A DNA stretch of 64,000 nt. It comes from Bacteroidales bacterium. GTDB taxonomy: Bacteria; Bacteroidota; Bacteroidia; Bacteroidales; P3. The translations under genes and the position numbers were made by a program. The notes under the pieces were generated by a model, which saw nothing but the letters and a program-made list of their open reading frames with translations, was not told where the DNA came from and searched no databases. Shown piece after piece: positions 16,829 through 24,833 of this stretch. The first letter of the stretch is position 1. Every line of letters starts with the position of its first letter. The stretch lies in NCBI GenBank assembly GCA_017962545.1, contig JAGCVD010000014.1, positions 39,726-103,725 of the forward strand. Direction: 5' to 3'.

Positions 16829-18273
16829 TCGCTGAGTTTCTTTGTCAGGTCTTCGACCATGGTGCGCATATAACGGTCGGTCTGGCGCAGGTTCTCAATC
16901 TGCTTGCATGCGTGCAGCACGGTGGCGTGGTCTTTGTTGCCGCATTGGGCGCCGATGACGGCCAGCGACGACTTGGTGATTTTCTTGGCAAAGTACATGC
17001 TCAACTGACGTGCCTGCACAATCTCGCGCTTGCGGCTGGTCTGCTGGATGGCTTCCACGGGCAGTTCCAGATAGTCGCACACCACCTTCTGAATGTAGTC
17101 GATAGTCACCTCGCGCGACGAACTCTGCACGTACTTGTCAATCATCTGTTTGGTGAGCTCCAGCGTGATCTGCTTGCGGTTCAGCGAGCTCTGCGCCATC
17201 AGCGAAATCAGAGCACCTTCCAGTTCGCGCACGTTCGTATTGATATTATAGGCGATGTATTCTATCACATCCTCACCCATCTCGATGCCGTCGTTCTGCA
17301 ACTTCTGTCGCAGTATGCGTTTGCGGGTCTCTACGTCGGGAGCCTGCAGGTCGGCGTTCAACCCCCACTTCAGTCGCGAAATCAGGCGAGGCTCAAGACC
17401 CTGCAGTTCGCCGGGGGCCTTGTCCGAGGTAATGATAATCTGGCGGTTACGCTGGTGCAGGTGATTGAAGATATGGAAGAAAGCCTCCTGTGTTTTCGGA
17501 CCTTTGTTCGACCAGAACTGGATGTCGTCGATAATCAGCACATCAATCATCTCATAGAAATGGATGAAATCGTTGGTACGTCCGTCGCGTCCGGCCTCGG
17601 CGTATTGCGCCATGAATTGTTCGCTTGTCACGTAGAGGACAGTCTTGTCGGGGTGCAGTTCCTTGGTCTTGAGACCGATGGCGTTGGCCAGATGGGTCTT
17701 TCCCAGGCCTACACCGCTGTGCAGCAGCAGAGGGTTGAAGCTCGTCTGTCCTGGCTTCTCCGCCACGGCATAGCCGGCGCTGCGGGCCAGACGGTTGCAG
17801 TCGCCCTCCACAAAGTTCTCCAACGTGTAGTTGGGGTTCAGCTGCGATGGGATGCGTGTCTTCTGGATGCCGGGAATCACGAAAGGATTCGGCAACTCGC
17901 GCGCGCCATCTTTATTAATATTGACGGGCAGGTCGGTCAGCGGGTTGCGCACACCGCGGCGTGGCTGAGAAGGCAACTGCGTCGTCAGAGGGTCGCCGGG
18001 TATCGTCTGGTCCATCACGATGCTGTACTTCAGCATTGCACCAGGCCCTAGGTGCATCCTGATAACTCGTCGCAACAGGTCGATATAGTGCTCCTCAATC
18101 CACTCGTAGAAGAACTGGCTTGGCACCTGCACCAGCAGTGTTGAGCCCTCCAGCTTCAACGGCACGATGGGTGTGAACCACGTCTCGTAGGCTTGGCGGT
18201 TCTCCGGTCCCAGCGTGTCCTTGATTACCTCCAGGCACTCAGCCCATACTCTCTTGTAGTCTTCCTCAATCAT
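16825..18273 (-). CDS. dnaA: Chromosomal replication initiator DnaA
   Basis: 482-residue AAA+ initiator that binds DnaA boxes and melts the origin. Domain I runs over about residues 1-85 (CLEVIKDTLGPENRQAYETWF). The AAA+ domain has Walker A HSGVGLGKTHLANAIG, Walker B VLIIDDIQFWSNK and the sensor/arginine-finger region LEPRLISRLKWG. Domain IV ends with CGNKDHATVLHACKQI, the box-recognition signature. I prefer the ATG at 18273, which gives MIEEDYKRVWAECL as in relatives; two upstream ATGs (18285, 18321) would add a basic tail. It faces away from the AT-rich gap. Confidence 0.96.
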   Translation of the reverse strand: MIEEDYKRVWAECLEVIKDTLGPENRQAYETWFTPIVPLKLEGSTLLVQVPSQFFYEWIEEHYIDLLRRVIRMHLGPGAMLKYSIVMDQTIPGDPLTTQLPSQPRRGVRNPLTDLPVNINKDGARELPNPFVIPGIQKTRIPSQLNPNYTLENFVEGDCNRLARSAGYAVAEKPGQTSFNPLLLHSGVGLGKTHLANAIGLKTKELHPDKTVLYVTSEQFMAQYAEAGRDGRTNDFIHFYEMIDVLIIDDIQFWSNKGPKTQEAFFHIFNHLHQRNRQIIITSDKAPGELQGLEPRLISRLKWGLNADLQAPDVETRKRILRQKLQNDGIEMGEDVIEYIAYNINTNVRELEGALISLMAQSSLNRKQITLELTKQMIDKYVQSSSREVTIDYIQKVVCDYLELPVEAIQQTSRKREIVQARQLSMYFAKKITKSSLAVIGAQCGNKDHATVLHACKQIENLRQTDRYMRTMVEDLTKKLSE

Positions 18274-18690
18274 CGTTCTCAACATTTGAACTTTTCTCTG
18301 TTTTTCGTTACACTTTTTCATATTGTGGAGGGGGTGACAAAACCTTAGTTTTCAACTTCCAATTCCTGGTTTCCGCGATACAAAGTCCCCTCCGTTCACC
18401 TTGCAAATATCACTCCATTTTTGTGCACAGAAAGTGAAAAAAAAATTTGGTCGTGTTTGAAAAAAATTGTAAAGAAAAACCCACCTCGTCGGCAGAGGAA
18501 AATATAACATTTTTATAAAACATTTGTTTTCAAAAAACAATCCATTTTTTTAACATTTATGCCCACTTTCTAATATACGCATTTTTTCTCAATTTTAGAA
18601 AAAATATTCATCCTATACCCCCTGTTTGGGGTATTTCTGTTTATATCTCGGCACCCGATTGAATGATAGTTTGTTGTTGATGGATAACTT

Positions 18691-18706
18691 TTTCAATATA
18701 TTGAAA
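18691..18706. repeat. 16-bp perfect palindrome in the dnaA-lpdA gap
   Basis: TTTCAATATATTGAAA is fully self-complementary. In this AT-rich context it may be chance, an unwinding element or a dimeric protein site. Confidence 0.7.
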
Positions 18707-18834
18707 TGCAGTGGATTGTGGCAATCGTTTGATAATCAAACCGCCTTTTGCGATAGTTCATTTCTAACTCATTGATGTTGTGTCGGCTTGCTGACTTATG
18801 CACCTAAGTCGGTTTAAAATTAATCTCCCGAAGG

Positions 18835-18867
18835 CCCAAAATATTTTTTTGAAAAAATACCTTTGGG
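18835..18867. repeat. Imperfect A/T-rich inverted repeat
   Basis: CCCAAAATATTTTTT and AAAAAATACCTTTGGG face each other with almost no loop; the arms differ by one insertion and one substitution. It lies 63 bases left of the perfect hairpin. Confidence 0.55.
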
Positions 18868-18929
18868 TGTGTTGGTGTAATGCCTCCCATCAAGATACTC
18901 TTCCCTTCTTCCCGATAAAAGGATAAGGA

Positions 18930-18985
18930 TGGCATTTCTTTGGTATTTCTTTGGAAAAAAGCAAAGAAATACCAAAGAAATGCCA
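18930..18985. repeat. Perfect 24-bp inverted repeat with 8-base loop
   Basis: Arms 18930-18953 and 18962-18985 pair without mismatch around the loop GAAAAAAG. Each arm carries two copies, 11 bases apart, of an ATTTCTTTGG-like 10-mer (the inner copy of the right arm lacks one base), so there are four related sites, two in each orientation. Neither neighbouring gene is transcribed toward it, so a terminator role is unlikely. Confidence 0.85.
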
Positions 18986-19115
18986 ATGTGCACCCAATGA
19001 AAGCACCGAGGGGTATATTCTCCCAAGACGATCAGCCAAGAACAGGATGTCGGAGTAGTGAAGATAAGGCAAGTTAAGTCTCTTTAATGTTGATTTTGAT
19101 GAGTTTGCCCTTGAT

Positions 19116-19124
19116 TGTGGATAA
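19116..19124 (-). other. DnaA box
   Basis: TGTGGATAA is the exact complement of the consensus TTATCCACA. It lies just upstream of the lpdA -33 element, in the gap next to dnaA. Confidence 0.7.
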
Positions 19125-19129
19125 TTTTA

Positions 19130-19161
19130 TTTGCAAGTATGGAATATAATATGTATCTTTG
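19130..19161 (+). promoter_or_regulatory. Bacteroidetes-type promoter of lpdA
   Basis: TTTG at 19130-19133, a 20-base spacer, then TATCTTTG at 19154-19161, matching the TTTG/TAnnTTTG consensus. The predicted transcript starts about 35 bases before the lpdA ATG. DnaA bound at 19116-19124 would sit directly against the -33 element, so DnaA could influence this promoter (inference). Confidence 0.75.
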
Positions 19162-19203
19162 CATTTTATTATAATACATTGAAAGATTAATAACATATTG
19201 ATT

Positions 19204-20583
19204 ATGAAATACGATTTGCTTGTTATCGGCAGTGGCCCCGGAGGCTATGTGGCTGCCGTCAAAGGAGCCCAGTTGGGCATGAAGGTTGCCGTCGTGGAAC
19301 GTGAAAATCTGGGTGGCATCTGCCTCAACTGGGGCTGCATCCCCACCAAGGCCTTGATGAAGAGCGCCCAGGCTTATAACTATGCCAAGCACGCCGCCGC
19401 TTACGGTGTGAAGGTGGACAGTGTGGAGGCCGATCTCAATGCCATGGTCGACCGTTCGCGTGGCGTGGCGTCGACAATGAACAAGGGCGTGGAGTTCCTG
19501 CTGAAGAAGAACAACGTGGATGTTATCATGGGTACTGCCAAGGTGAAACCCAACCACATTGTTGATGTGGACGGCACCGAGTATGAGGCCGACCATATCA
19601 TCATCGCCACCGGCGCCCGCTCGAAGGTGATGCCCGCTATGCCGCAGGACGGCAAGCACATCATCGGCTACCGCGAGGCCATGACGTTGCGTCAGCAGCC
19701 CCAGCGCATGCTGGTGTGCGGCAGCGGCGCCATCGGCAGCGAGTTCGCCTACTTCTACCAGAGCATAGGCACTCAGGTGACGCTGGTGGAATTCATGCCG
19801 CAGATACTCCCCAACGAGGATGAGGAGACGGCGGCGCAGATGAGCCGCAGCTTCCGCAAGATGGGCATGAAGGTGATGCCTTCGTGCAGCGTCGAGAAGG
19901 TGGATATCGAAGGCGATGTGTGCCACGTGACCGTGAAGGATGTGAAGAAGAATACCGAGACGGTCATTGACGTCGACGTGGTGCTGAGCGCCGTGGGCGT
20001 GGTGACGAATCTCGAGAACCTGGGTCTCGACGAGACGGGCATCAGGTACGAGCGTGGCAAGATAGAGGTCGACGACTGGTACTGCACCAATGTGCCAGGC
20101 TACTATGCCATCGGCGACGTGGTGCACGGGCCAGCACTGGCGCATGTGGCGTCGAAGGAGGCCATCTGCTGTGTGGAGCATATCGCCAAGGGCGAGGCCG
20201 TGAAGGTAAACTACAGCAACGTCCCCGGTTGCACCTACACGGTGCCCGAGGTGGCTAGCGTGGGCCTGACGGAGAAGAAAGCTGTCGACGCCGGCTACGA
20301 GGTGAAGACGGGCAAGTTCTTCTTCAAGGCCAGCGGCAAGGCCACTGCGGCGGGCAACACCGACGGCTTTGTGAAGATAGTGGCCGATGCCAAGACCGAC
20401 CTTATCCTGGGAGCGCATCTGTGTGGCGACAATGTCACCGAGATGATTGCCGAGATAGTGGCCGCCCGTGAGGCCGGCCTGACGGTTCGTCAGTTGGCCC
20501 AGGCCATCCATCCGCATCCCACCATGAGCGAGGCGGTTATGGAGGCCCTCGAGGCTGTCCACGGCGAGGCTGTCCATGGTTAA
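19204..20583 (+). CDS. lpdA: Dihydrolipoyl dehydrogenase (E3)
   Basis: 459-residue FAD/NAD disulfide oxidoreductase that reoxidises the lipoyl groups of 2-oxoacid dehydrogenases and of the glycine cleavage H protein. FAD site: LLVIGSGPGGYVAAVKGAQLG. Redox disulfide: GGICLNWGCIPTKAL. NAD site: LVCGSGAIGSEFAYFYQSIG. Catalytic His-Glu dyad at the C-terminus: AIHPHPTMSEAVMEA. The ATG at 19204 follows a promoter match. No E1 or E2 gene is adjacent; gcvH, a possible partner, lies 28 kb away. Confidence 0.96.
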   Translation: MKYDLLVIGSGPGGYVAAVKGAQLGMKVAVVERENLGGICLNWGCIPTKALMKSAQAYNYAKHAAAYGVKVDSVEADLNAMVDRSRGVASTMNKGVEFLLKKNNVDVIMGTAKVKPNHIVDVDGTEYEADHIIIATGARSKVMPAMPQDGKHIIGYREAMTLRQQPQRMLVCGSGAIGSEFAYFYQSIGTQVTLVEFMPQILPNEDEETAAQMSRSFRKMGMKVMPSCSVEKVDIEGDVCHVTVKDVKKNTETVIDVDVVLSAVGVVTNLENLGLDETGIRYERGKIEVDDWYCTNVPGYYAIGDVVHGPALAHVASKEAICCVEHIAKGEAVKVNYSNVPGCTYTVPEVASVGLTEKKAVDAGYEVKTGKFFFKASGKATAAGNTDGFVKIVADAKTDLILGAHLCGDNVTEMIAEIVAAREAGLTVRQLAQAIHPHPTMSEAVMEALEAVHGEAVHG

Positions 20584-20605
20584 TGAATGACTAATTATCG
20601 AACTT

Positions 20606-21580
20606 ATGAAGATATTCCCTTTTAAATACAAGAAAGTTGCCGACGACCTGCATGTGCGGGTGAGCAACCATTTCTTCTATTCCGACTTCGGTGTGCGCGA
20701 CGCAAGCGAGGTGCGCCACTACGGCCGCCGCTATATCTGCGAGGAGACGCCGGGTACGGGCTTTATCGAGCATGAGAGCGAGAGCCACAGCTACCACGAA
20801 TTCGTGAGAAAGCACATGTCGGTGCAGCGTCCGAAGTATAAGAACCTGTTGCTGGAGAAAGAGCCGGACTATAGCCGTGAACTACAGCGTGCCAACGAGT
20901 TGATGCGTACCACCGACGACCCGCGCAAGCGCGAACTGATGGAATGCTATACCAATGCACTGACCGTGGGACGCTTGGAGGAGGATATACAGCGGATGAT
21001 TCGTGGCGTGAAGGACAAGATGGGTCATCACCACAACAAGTACATGGTGAGTATCATCAGCCATTACAAGCACAAAATATCACAGTTGGAGCGCGACATG
21101 ACGTCGGTGGAGTACCATGTGAAGAACCACTGCAGCGCCGAAACCTATGCCGCCTATGAGGCGATGAGCGAGGCTTTCAGCAAGATGGTGATGCGCTGCC
21201 GCCGTGTGTGGCACCACAACGAGAGTGTGTCGGGCCATTTCGCGCAGGTGTTCTTCGACATGGGTATCTTCGATTTCATCCGTGCCGATGGTTTCCTGCC
21301 GCTGATGCGCGACTCGCTGGGCAACCGTTATTATTTCCTGCCCGACGTGCTGATTGCTGCGCGTAGTTCGGTGGACTTCGACATCATTCCCTTGAAGACA
21401 CTGACGATAGTGTGTCAGGAGACGGCCATCGAGGAGACGACGGAACTGCTGTCGAGCCGTATTGGCGATGCCGCATGCATGATGCTGATACCGGAGCTGA
21501 GCTTGACCTTCTATTTTAACCATGCGCATGTGGTGGTCGATTTTGTGCAGGCTGTGAATGAACTGAAGAAGACCCTGTAG
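20606..21580 (+). CDS. Conserved-looking protein of unknown function
   Basis: 324 residues; I do not recognise the family. There is no signal peptide and no obvious membrane segment. The first 80 residues contain many aromatic and charged residues (FFYSDFGVRDASEVRHYGRR). The middle (about 90-190) is strongly helical and charged, probably coiled coil (LEEDIQRMIRGVKDKM; ISQLERDMTSVEYHV). The last third looks like a mixed alpha/beta domain (RYYFLPDVLIAARSS; MMLIPELSLTFYFNHAHVVVDF). It starts 22 bases after lpdA and ends 1 base before the M23 peptidase gene, so it is probably co-expressed with both. Base usage matches its neighbours, so it is a genuine gene. Confidence 0.7.
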   Translation: MKIFPFKYKKVADDLHVRVSNHFFYSDFGVRDASEVRHYGRRYICEETPGTGFIEHESESHSYHEFVRKHMSVQRPKYKNLLLEKEPDYSRELQRANELMRTTDDPRKRELMECYTNALTVGRLEEDIQRMIRGVKDKMGHHHNKYMVSIISHYKHKISQLERDMTSVEYHVKNHCSAETYAAYEAMSEAFSKMVMRCRRVWHHNESVSGHFAQVFFDMGIFDFIRADGFLPLMRDSLGNRYYFLPDVLIAARSSVDFDIIPLKTLTIVCQETAIEETTELLSSRIGDAACMMLIPELSLTFYFNHAHVVVDFVQAVNELKKTL

Positions 21581-21581
21581 T

Positions 21582-22568
21582 GTGAAGAACAACCAACGAC
21601 ATACCTACCGTTTCAACCCTCATACACTGAAGTATGAGAAGGTGTTTGTATCGTTCCGGACACGTCTGAAACGCATCAGTTTCAACGTGCTGTTCGGAGT
21701 GGTGCTGGGTGTGGCGCTGGTGTTTGTCGGACTGCAGTTCGTGGAGTCGCCGAAAGAGAGGATGCTGGAGCGCGAGGTGGCGCAGTACCGCCGCCAGATG
21801 CGCCAAGTGCGCGACCGTGTGGACCGAGCCGAGAAGGTGCTGGAGAATATCGAGGAGCGCGACGACGTGCTCTACCGTACCATCTTCTCCAGCGCGCCGG
21901 TGGGCGAGGAGGTGCGACACAGTGGCATCGGTGGCGTGGAGCGCTATGCCGAGTTCGACCAGATGGAGAACGGGGCACAGCTGAAAGCGACGGTAAAGCA
22001 GGTGGATGATCTTACGAAGCGCCTGTACGTTGAGTCGAAGTCGCTGGACGAGCTGTACGAGATGGCCCGGACGAAGACGGAACGCATGGCGGCCATGCCG
22101 GCCATACTGCCGATAGAGAAGAACAAGTGCAAGGTGGTGAGTGGTTTCGGCTATCGCTATCACCCCATCCTGCGCTATCGCCGTCTGCACTCGGGCATCG
22201 ATATGACGGCGCCCGTGGGTACGCCCATCTATGCGACGGGCGACGGCGTGGTACGCGTGGCGGGCCGCAGCAGTCAGGGATTCTCTGGATACGGCGTTGT
22301 AGCCGTCATAGACCACGGCTATGGATTCCAGACGCTTTACGCCCATATGCAGAGTGTCAAGGTGCGTGTGGGACAGCGGGTGAAGCGTGGCGAGCAGATA
22401 GGCACCGTGGGTAGCTCGGGAATGTCGTCGGGCAACCACCTGCACTATGAGGTGATACAGAATGGCAAGAAGGTGGACCCTGTCTACTATTTCTTCAACG
22501 ACCTGACGCCCGACGAGTACGAAGAGGTGCTGGAGCAAGCCCGTCAGGACAATCAGAGTATGAGTTAG
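21582..22568 (+). CDS. M23 family metallopeptidase (LytM-like), membrane anchored
   Basis: 328 residues starting at a GTG. A single membrane segment (about 35-55, VLFGVVLGVALVFVGLQFV) is followed by a coiled coil (MLEREVAQYRRQMRQVRDRV) and a C-terminal peptidase_M23 domain. The zinc ligands are visible in RRLHSGIDM (HxxxD) and NHLHYEV (HxH). Such proteins cut peptide cross-links in peptidoglycan or, when inactive, activate amidases; here the metal site is complete, so hydrolase activity is expected. It follows the unknown gene by one base. Confidence 0.92.
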   Translation: MKNNQRHTYRFNPHTLKYEKVFVSFRTRLKRISFNVLFGVVLGVALVFVGLQFVESPKERMLEREVAQYRRQMRQVRDRVDRAEKVLENIEERDDVLYRTIFSSAPVGEEVRHSGIGGVERYAEFDQMENGAQLKATVKQVDDLTKRLYVESKSLDELYEMARTKTERMAAMPAILPIEKNKCKVVSGFGYRYHPILRYRRLHSGIDMTAPVGTPIYATGDGVVRVAGRSSQGFSGYGVVAVIDHGYGFQTLYAHMQSVKVRVGQRVKRGEQIGTVGSSGMSSGNHLHYEVIQNGKKVDPVYYFFNDLTPDEYEEVLEQARQDNQSMS

Positions 22569-22587
22569 TGTTTTGGGAGGAGGTGTA

Positions 22588-23448
22588 ATGGAGGTAAGAA
22601 TTGACGACAATGCCGGCTATTGTTTCGGTGTGGTGAAAGCCATCGGCGCGGCGGAAGAAGAGCTGTCGCGGAGCAGCAGCTTGTATTGCTTGGGCGACAT
22701 AGTGCACAACAGTGCCGAGGTGGAGCGTCTGAAAGGCAAAGGCTTGTGTGTCATTAATCACGACGAGTTGCTGCATCTGACGCATTGCAAGGTGCTTATC
22801 CGTGCCCATGGAGAACCTCCGTCGACCTATCATGCTGCCGAGCAGCGTGGCATAGAGTTGGTCGACGCCACATGTCCCATCGTGCTAGCTTTGCAAGGAC
22901 GCATACGCCGAGGTTACGAGGAGATGCGCTCACGCAACGGACAGGTGGTCATCTTCGGCAAGCCTGGCCATGCGGAAGTCGTGGGACTGACGGGACAGTG
23001 CGACGGCGCGGCCATCATCGTCAGCCGTGAGGACGAACTGGACGCTATCGACTTCAGCCGTCCGTTGCGCCTTTACTCGCAGACCACCAAGAGTCGTGAG
23101 GAGTATCAGCGGCTGATAGCTAACATAAAGGCTCGGCTGCCAGAAGGAGCCGACTTCGTTGCCTACGACACCATCTGCAACCGTGTGGCCAACCGTGCAA
23201 AGCAGTTGGAGGCTTTTGCAGGCAGCGTCGATGTGCTGTTGTTTGTGGCAGGAGCCAACAGCAGCAACGGCCAGTACCTGTATGAATACTGTCGCAAAGT
23301 GCAACCGCGCACCCATCTGATTGGTGGCCCCGACGAGGTGGACCCCGCCTGGGTACAGGGGGTGAGCAGTGTGGGCATCAGCGGTGCGACATCTACACCG
23401 CGGTGGCTCATGGAGGCGGTGGCGAGAGAGTTGACAGACAAGAATTGA
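22588..23448 (+). CDS. ispH: 4-hydroxy-3-methylbut-2-enyl diphosphate reductase (IspH/LytB)
   Basis: 286-residue [4Fe-4S] enzyme, last step of the MEP isoprenoid pathway, giving IPP and DMAPP. The three cluster cysteines are found in NAGYCFGV, VDATCPIV and YDTICNRV. Substrate-binding histidines lie in DIVHNSAEV and IRAHGEPP, and the ANSSNGQ loop binds the diphosphate. The ATG at 22588 follows GGGAGGAGGTG, an unusually strong purine-rich ribosome site for this phylum. It is about 20 residues shorter than many relatives, which does not affect key residues. Confidence 0.95.
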   Translation: MEVRIDDNAGYCFGVVKAIGAAEEELSRSSSLYCLGDIVHNSAEVERLKGKGLCVINHDELLHLTHCKVLIRAHGEPPSTYHAAEQRGIELVDATCPIVLALQGRIRRGYEEMRSRNGQVVIFGKPGHAEVVGLTGQCDGAAIIVSREDELDAIDFSRPLRLYSQTTKSREEYQRLIANIKARLPEGADFVAYDTICNRVANRAKQLEAFAGSVDVLLFVAGANSSNGQYLYEYCRKVQPRTHLIGGPDEVDPAWVQGVSSVGISGATSTPRWLMEAVARELTDKN

Positions 23449-23456
23449 ATATTGTT

Positions 23457-24554
23457 ATGACACTGGACCGATTGATATTGACCAATTTCAAGAACTACAC
23501 AGAGGCAGACATCGTCCTCTGTGGCAACGTGAATTGCTTCATCGGCAATAACGGCGCCGGCAAGACGAATCTGCTGGATGCGGTCTATTATCTTTCGTTC
23601 TGCAAGAGTTATTTCAACCCCGTCGACAGCCAGAACATCCGTTCCGGCGAGGATTTCTTCGCCGTCCACGGCCATTACGGGGATATGGTGGTCAGTTGCA
23701 TCCAGAAGCGTGGTCAGGCCAAGCAGATGCGCTGCAACAAGAAGACCTACAAGACCTTGATGGAACATATCGGCAAGGTGCCGCTGGTGATGGTGTCGCC
23801 TGGCGACCAGAGCCTGATTACCGGCGGCAGCGAAGGCCGGCGCAAGTTTGTCGACGGTGTCATCGCGCAGACCGACCGGCTCTATCTGGAACACCTGATA
23901 CAATACAACAAGGCGTTGGAGCAGCGTAACCGCCTGTTGAAGCAGATGTGGGAAGACCGTGTGTGGGAGGAGGCTATGGTCATCGTGTGGGACGAGCAAC
24001 TGATCAAGCATGGAGAATACCTCTATGCTTCGCGGCAGCGTTTTATCGCGGATTTTACCCCTCTTTTTGAGGAATACTACCACAGCATCGCCGGCGAGGA
24101 GGAACCTGGTGCCATTGCTTATCAGCGCGATGAGCGGGCGCTCGACATGCAACTCTCCGACAGCCGCCAATCCGACAAATATGCCCAGTACACCACCTGC
24201 GGACCTCACAAGGATGACATTGTATTTTCTCTGAATGAGGAGATGAGTGTCAAGCGCTTTGGGTCGCAGGGACAGCAGAAGAGTTTCGCTTTGGCACTCA
24301 AGTTGGCACAGTTCCAATACCTCAACGACCGTCTGGGACAGAAACCCATCCTGTTGCTCGACGATATATTCGACAAACTGGACATGATGCGTGTGAAGCA
24401 GTTGATAGCCCTGGTCGGCAGCGACCGTTTCGGGCAAGTGTTGCTCACCGATACACAACCTGGAAGGGTGCAGGTTATCTTCGACGAGTTGCCGCAGCTC
24501 GAGCACCGTCTGTTTGAAGTGATGAAAGGAGAAGTGCATGAATTGGGAAGATAG
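23457..24554 (+). CDS. recF: DNA replication and repair protein RecF
   Basis: 365-residue SMC-like ATPase that helps load RecA at single-strand gaps with RecO and RecR. Walker A is GNNGAGKTNLLDAVYYLSF. The ABC-type signature is in FGSQGQQKSFALALKLAQF and Walker B in PILLLDDIFDKLD. The ATG at 23457 gives the standard MTLDRLILTNFKNY; an upstream extension would overlap ispH. It overlaps dciA by 17 bases. Its closeness to dnaA matches the old dnaA-dnaN-recF cluster, but dnaN is not in the window. Confidence 0.95.
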   Translation: MTLDRLILTNFKNYTEADIVLCGNVNCFIGNNGAGKTNLLDAVYYLSFCKSYFNPVDSQNIRSGEDFFAVHGHYGDMVVSCIQKRGQAKQMRCNKKTYKTLMEHIGKVPLVMVSPGDQSLITGGSEGRRKFVDGVIAQTDRLYLEHLIQYNKALEQRNRLLKQMWEDRVWEEAMVIVWDEQLIKHGEYLYASRQRFIADFTPLFEEYYHSIAGEEEPGAIAYQRDERALDMQLSDSRQSDKYAQYTTCGPHKDDIVFSLNEEMSVKRFGSQGQQKSFALALKLAQFQYLNDRLGQKPILLLDDIFDKLDMMRVKQLIALVGSDRFGQVLLTDTQPGRVQVIFDELPQLEHRLFEVMKGEVHELGR

Positions 24555-24825
24555 GACAGCGGATTATTACATCCAGCGTATGCTGCGACAGTGGGATATG
24601 GGCGACCTGGCTTCCGAGATTGATGTGGAGCGCGTCTACCGCCAGCTGGCAGGCGACCTCATAGGCCGGCTGACGCAGCGCATCACCTTCAAGAAAGGCA
24701 CTCTGCGGCTGAAATACATGTCGGCGGCCCTGCGCCACGAGATGACCATGCGCCGTGAGAGCCTGCAGGATAAGATAAACGAGGAATTGGGGGGCACGGT
24801 GGTGAAAAAGATTGTAATCACGTAG
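24538..24825 (+). CDS. DciA-like (DUF721) protein
   Basis: 95 residues with the DUF721 core: a helical N-terminal part (TADYYIQRMLRQWDMG) followed by KGTLRLKYMSAALRHEM and the basic end GGTVVKKIVIT. DUF721 includes DciA, the ancestral loader of the replicative helicase in bacteria without DnaC or DnaI, and members often sit next to recF, as here. A helicase-loading role is inferred from family and neighbourhood. The start codon lies inside the end of recF (17-base overlap), suggesting translational coupling. Confidence 0.82.
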   Translation: MNWEDRTADYYIQRMLRQWDMGDLASEIDVERVYRQLAGDLIGRLTQRITFKKGTLRLKYMSAALRHEMTMRRESLQDKINEELGGTVVKKIVIT

Positions 24826-24833
24826 AGAAGAAT

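Larger units (their letters stand above)
18274..19203. other. oriC: AT-rich gap between dnaA and lpdA, candidate oriC
   Basis: About 930 bases with no gene I can support. It contains long A and T runs (18421-18620), a 16-bp palindrome (18691-18706), two inverted repeats (18835-18867, 18930-18985) and one exact DnaA box TGTGGATAA (19116-19124). Weaker box-like sites include TGATGGATAA near 18679. dnaA reads left and lpdA reads right, and both flanks run mostly away from it. Having a single exact box is a weakness; strand skew was not computed. Origin is an inference. Confidence 0.5.

Noticed and set aside
18352-18540. A 62-residue open frame upstream of dnaA
   Set aside because: Composition reflects AT-rich DNA (Phe, Asn, Lys); no start context, no homology that I recognise.
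18804-19072. Overlapping open frames on the minus strand in the dnaA-lpdA gap (about 60-68 residues)
   Set aside because: They read through the hairpin and A/T runs, are rich in Phe and Lys from poly-T/poly-A, and lack a ribosome site or recognisable protein pattern.
19084-20667. A 527-residue open frame antisense to lpdA
   Set aside because: It is the mirror of a strongly biased lpdA sequence (His, Ala, Leu and Val rich with no domain); lpdA on the other strand is unambiguous.
21516-24539. Long antisense open frames over the M23, ispH and recF genes
   Set aside because: All are shadows of well-identified plus-strand genes, caused by low frequency of certain codons in high-GC coding sequence.
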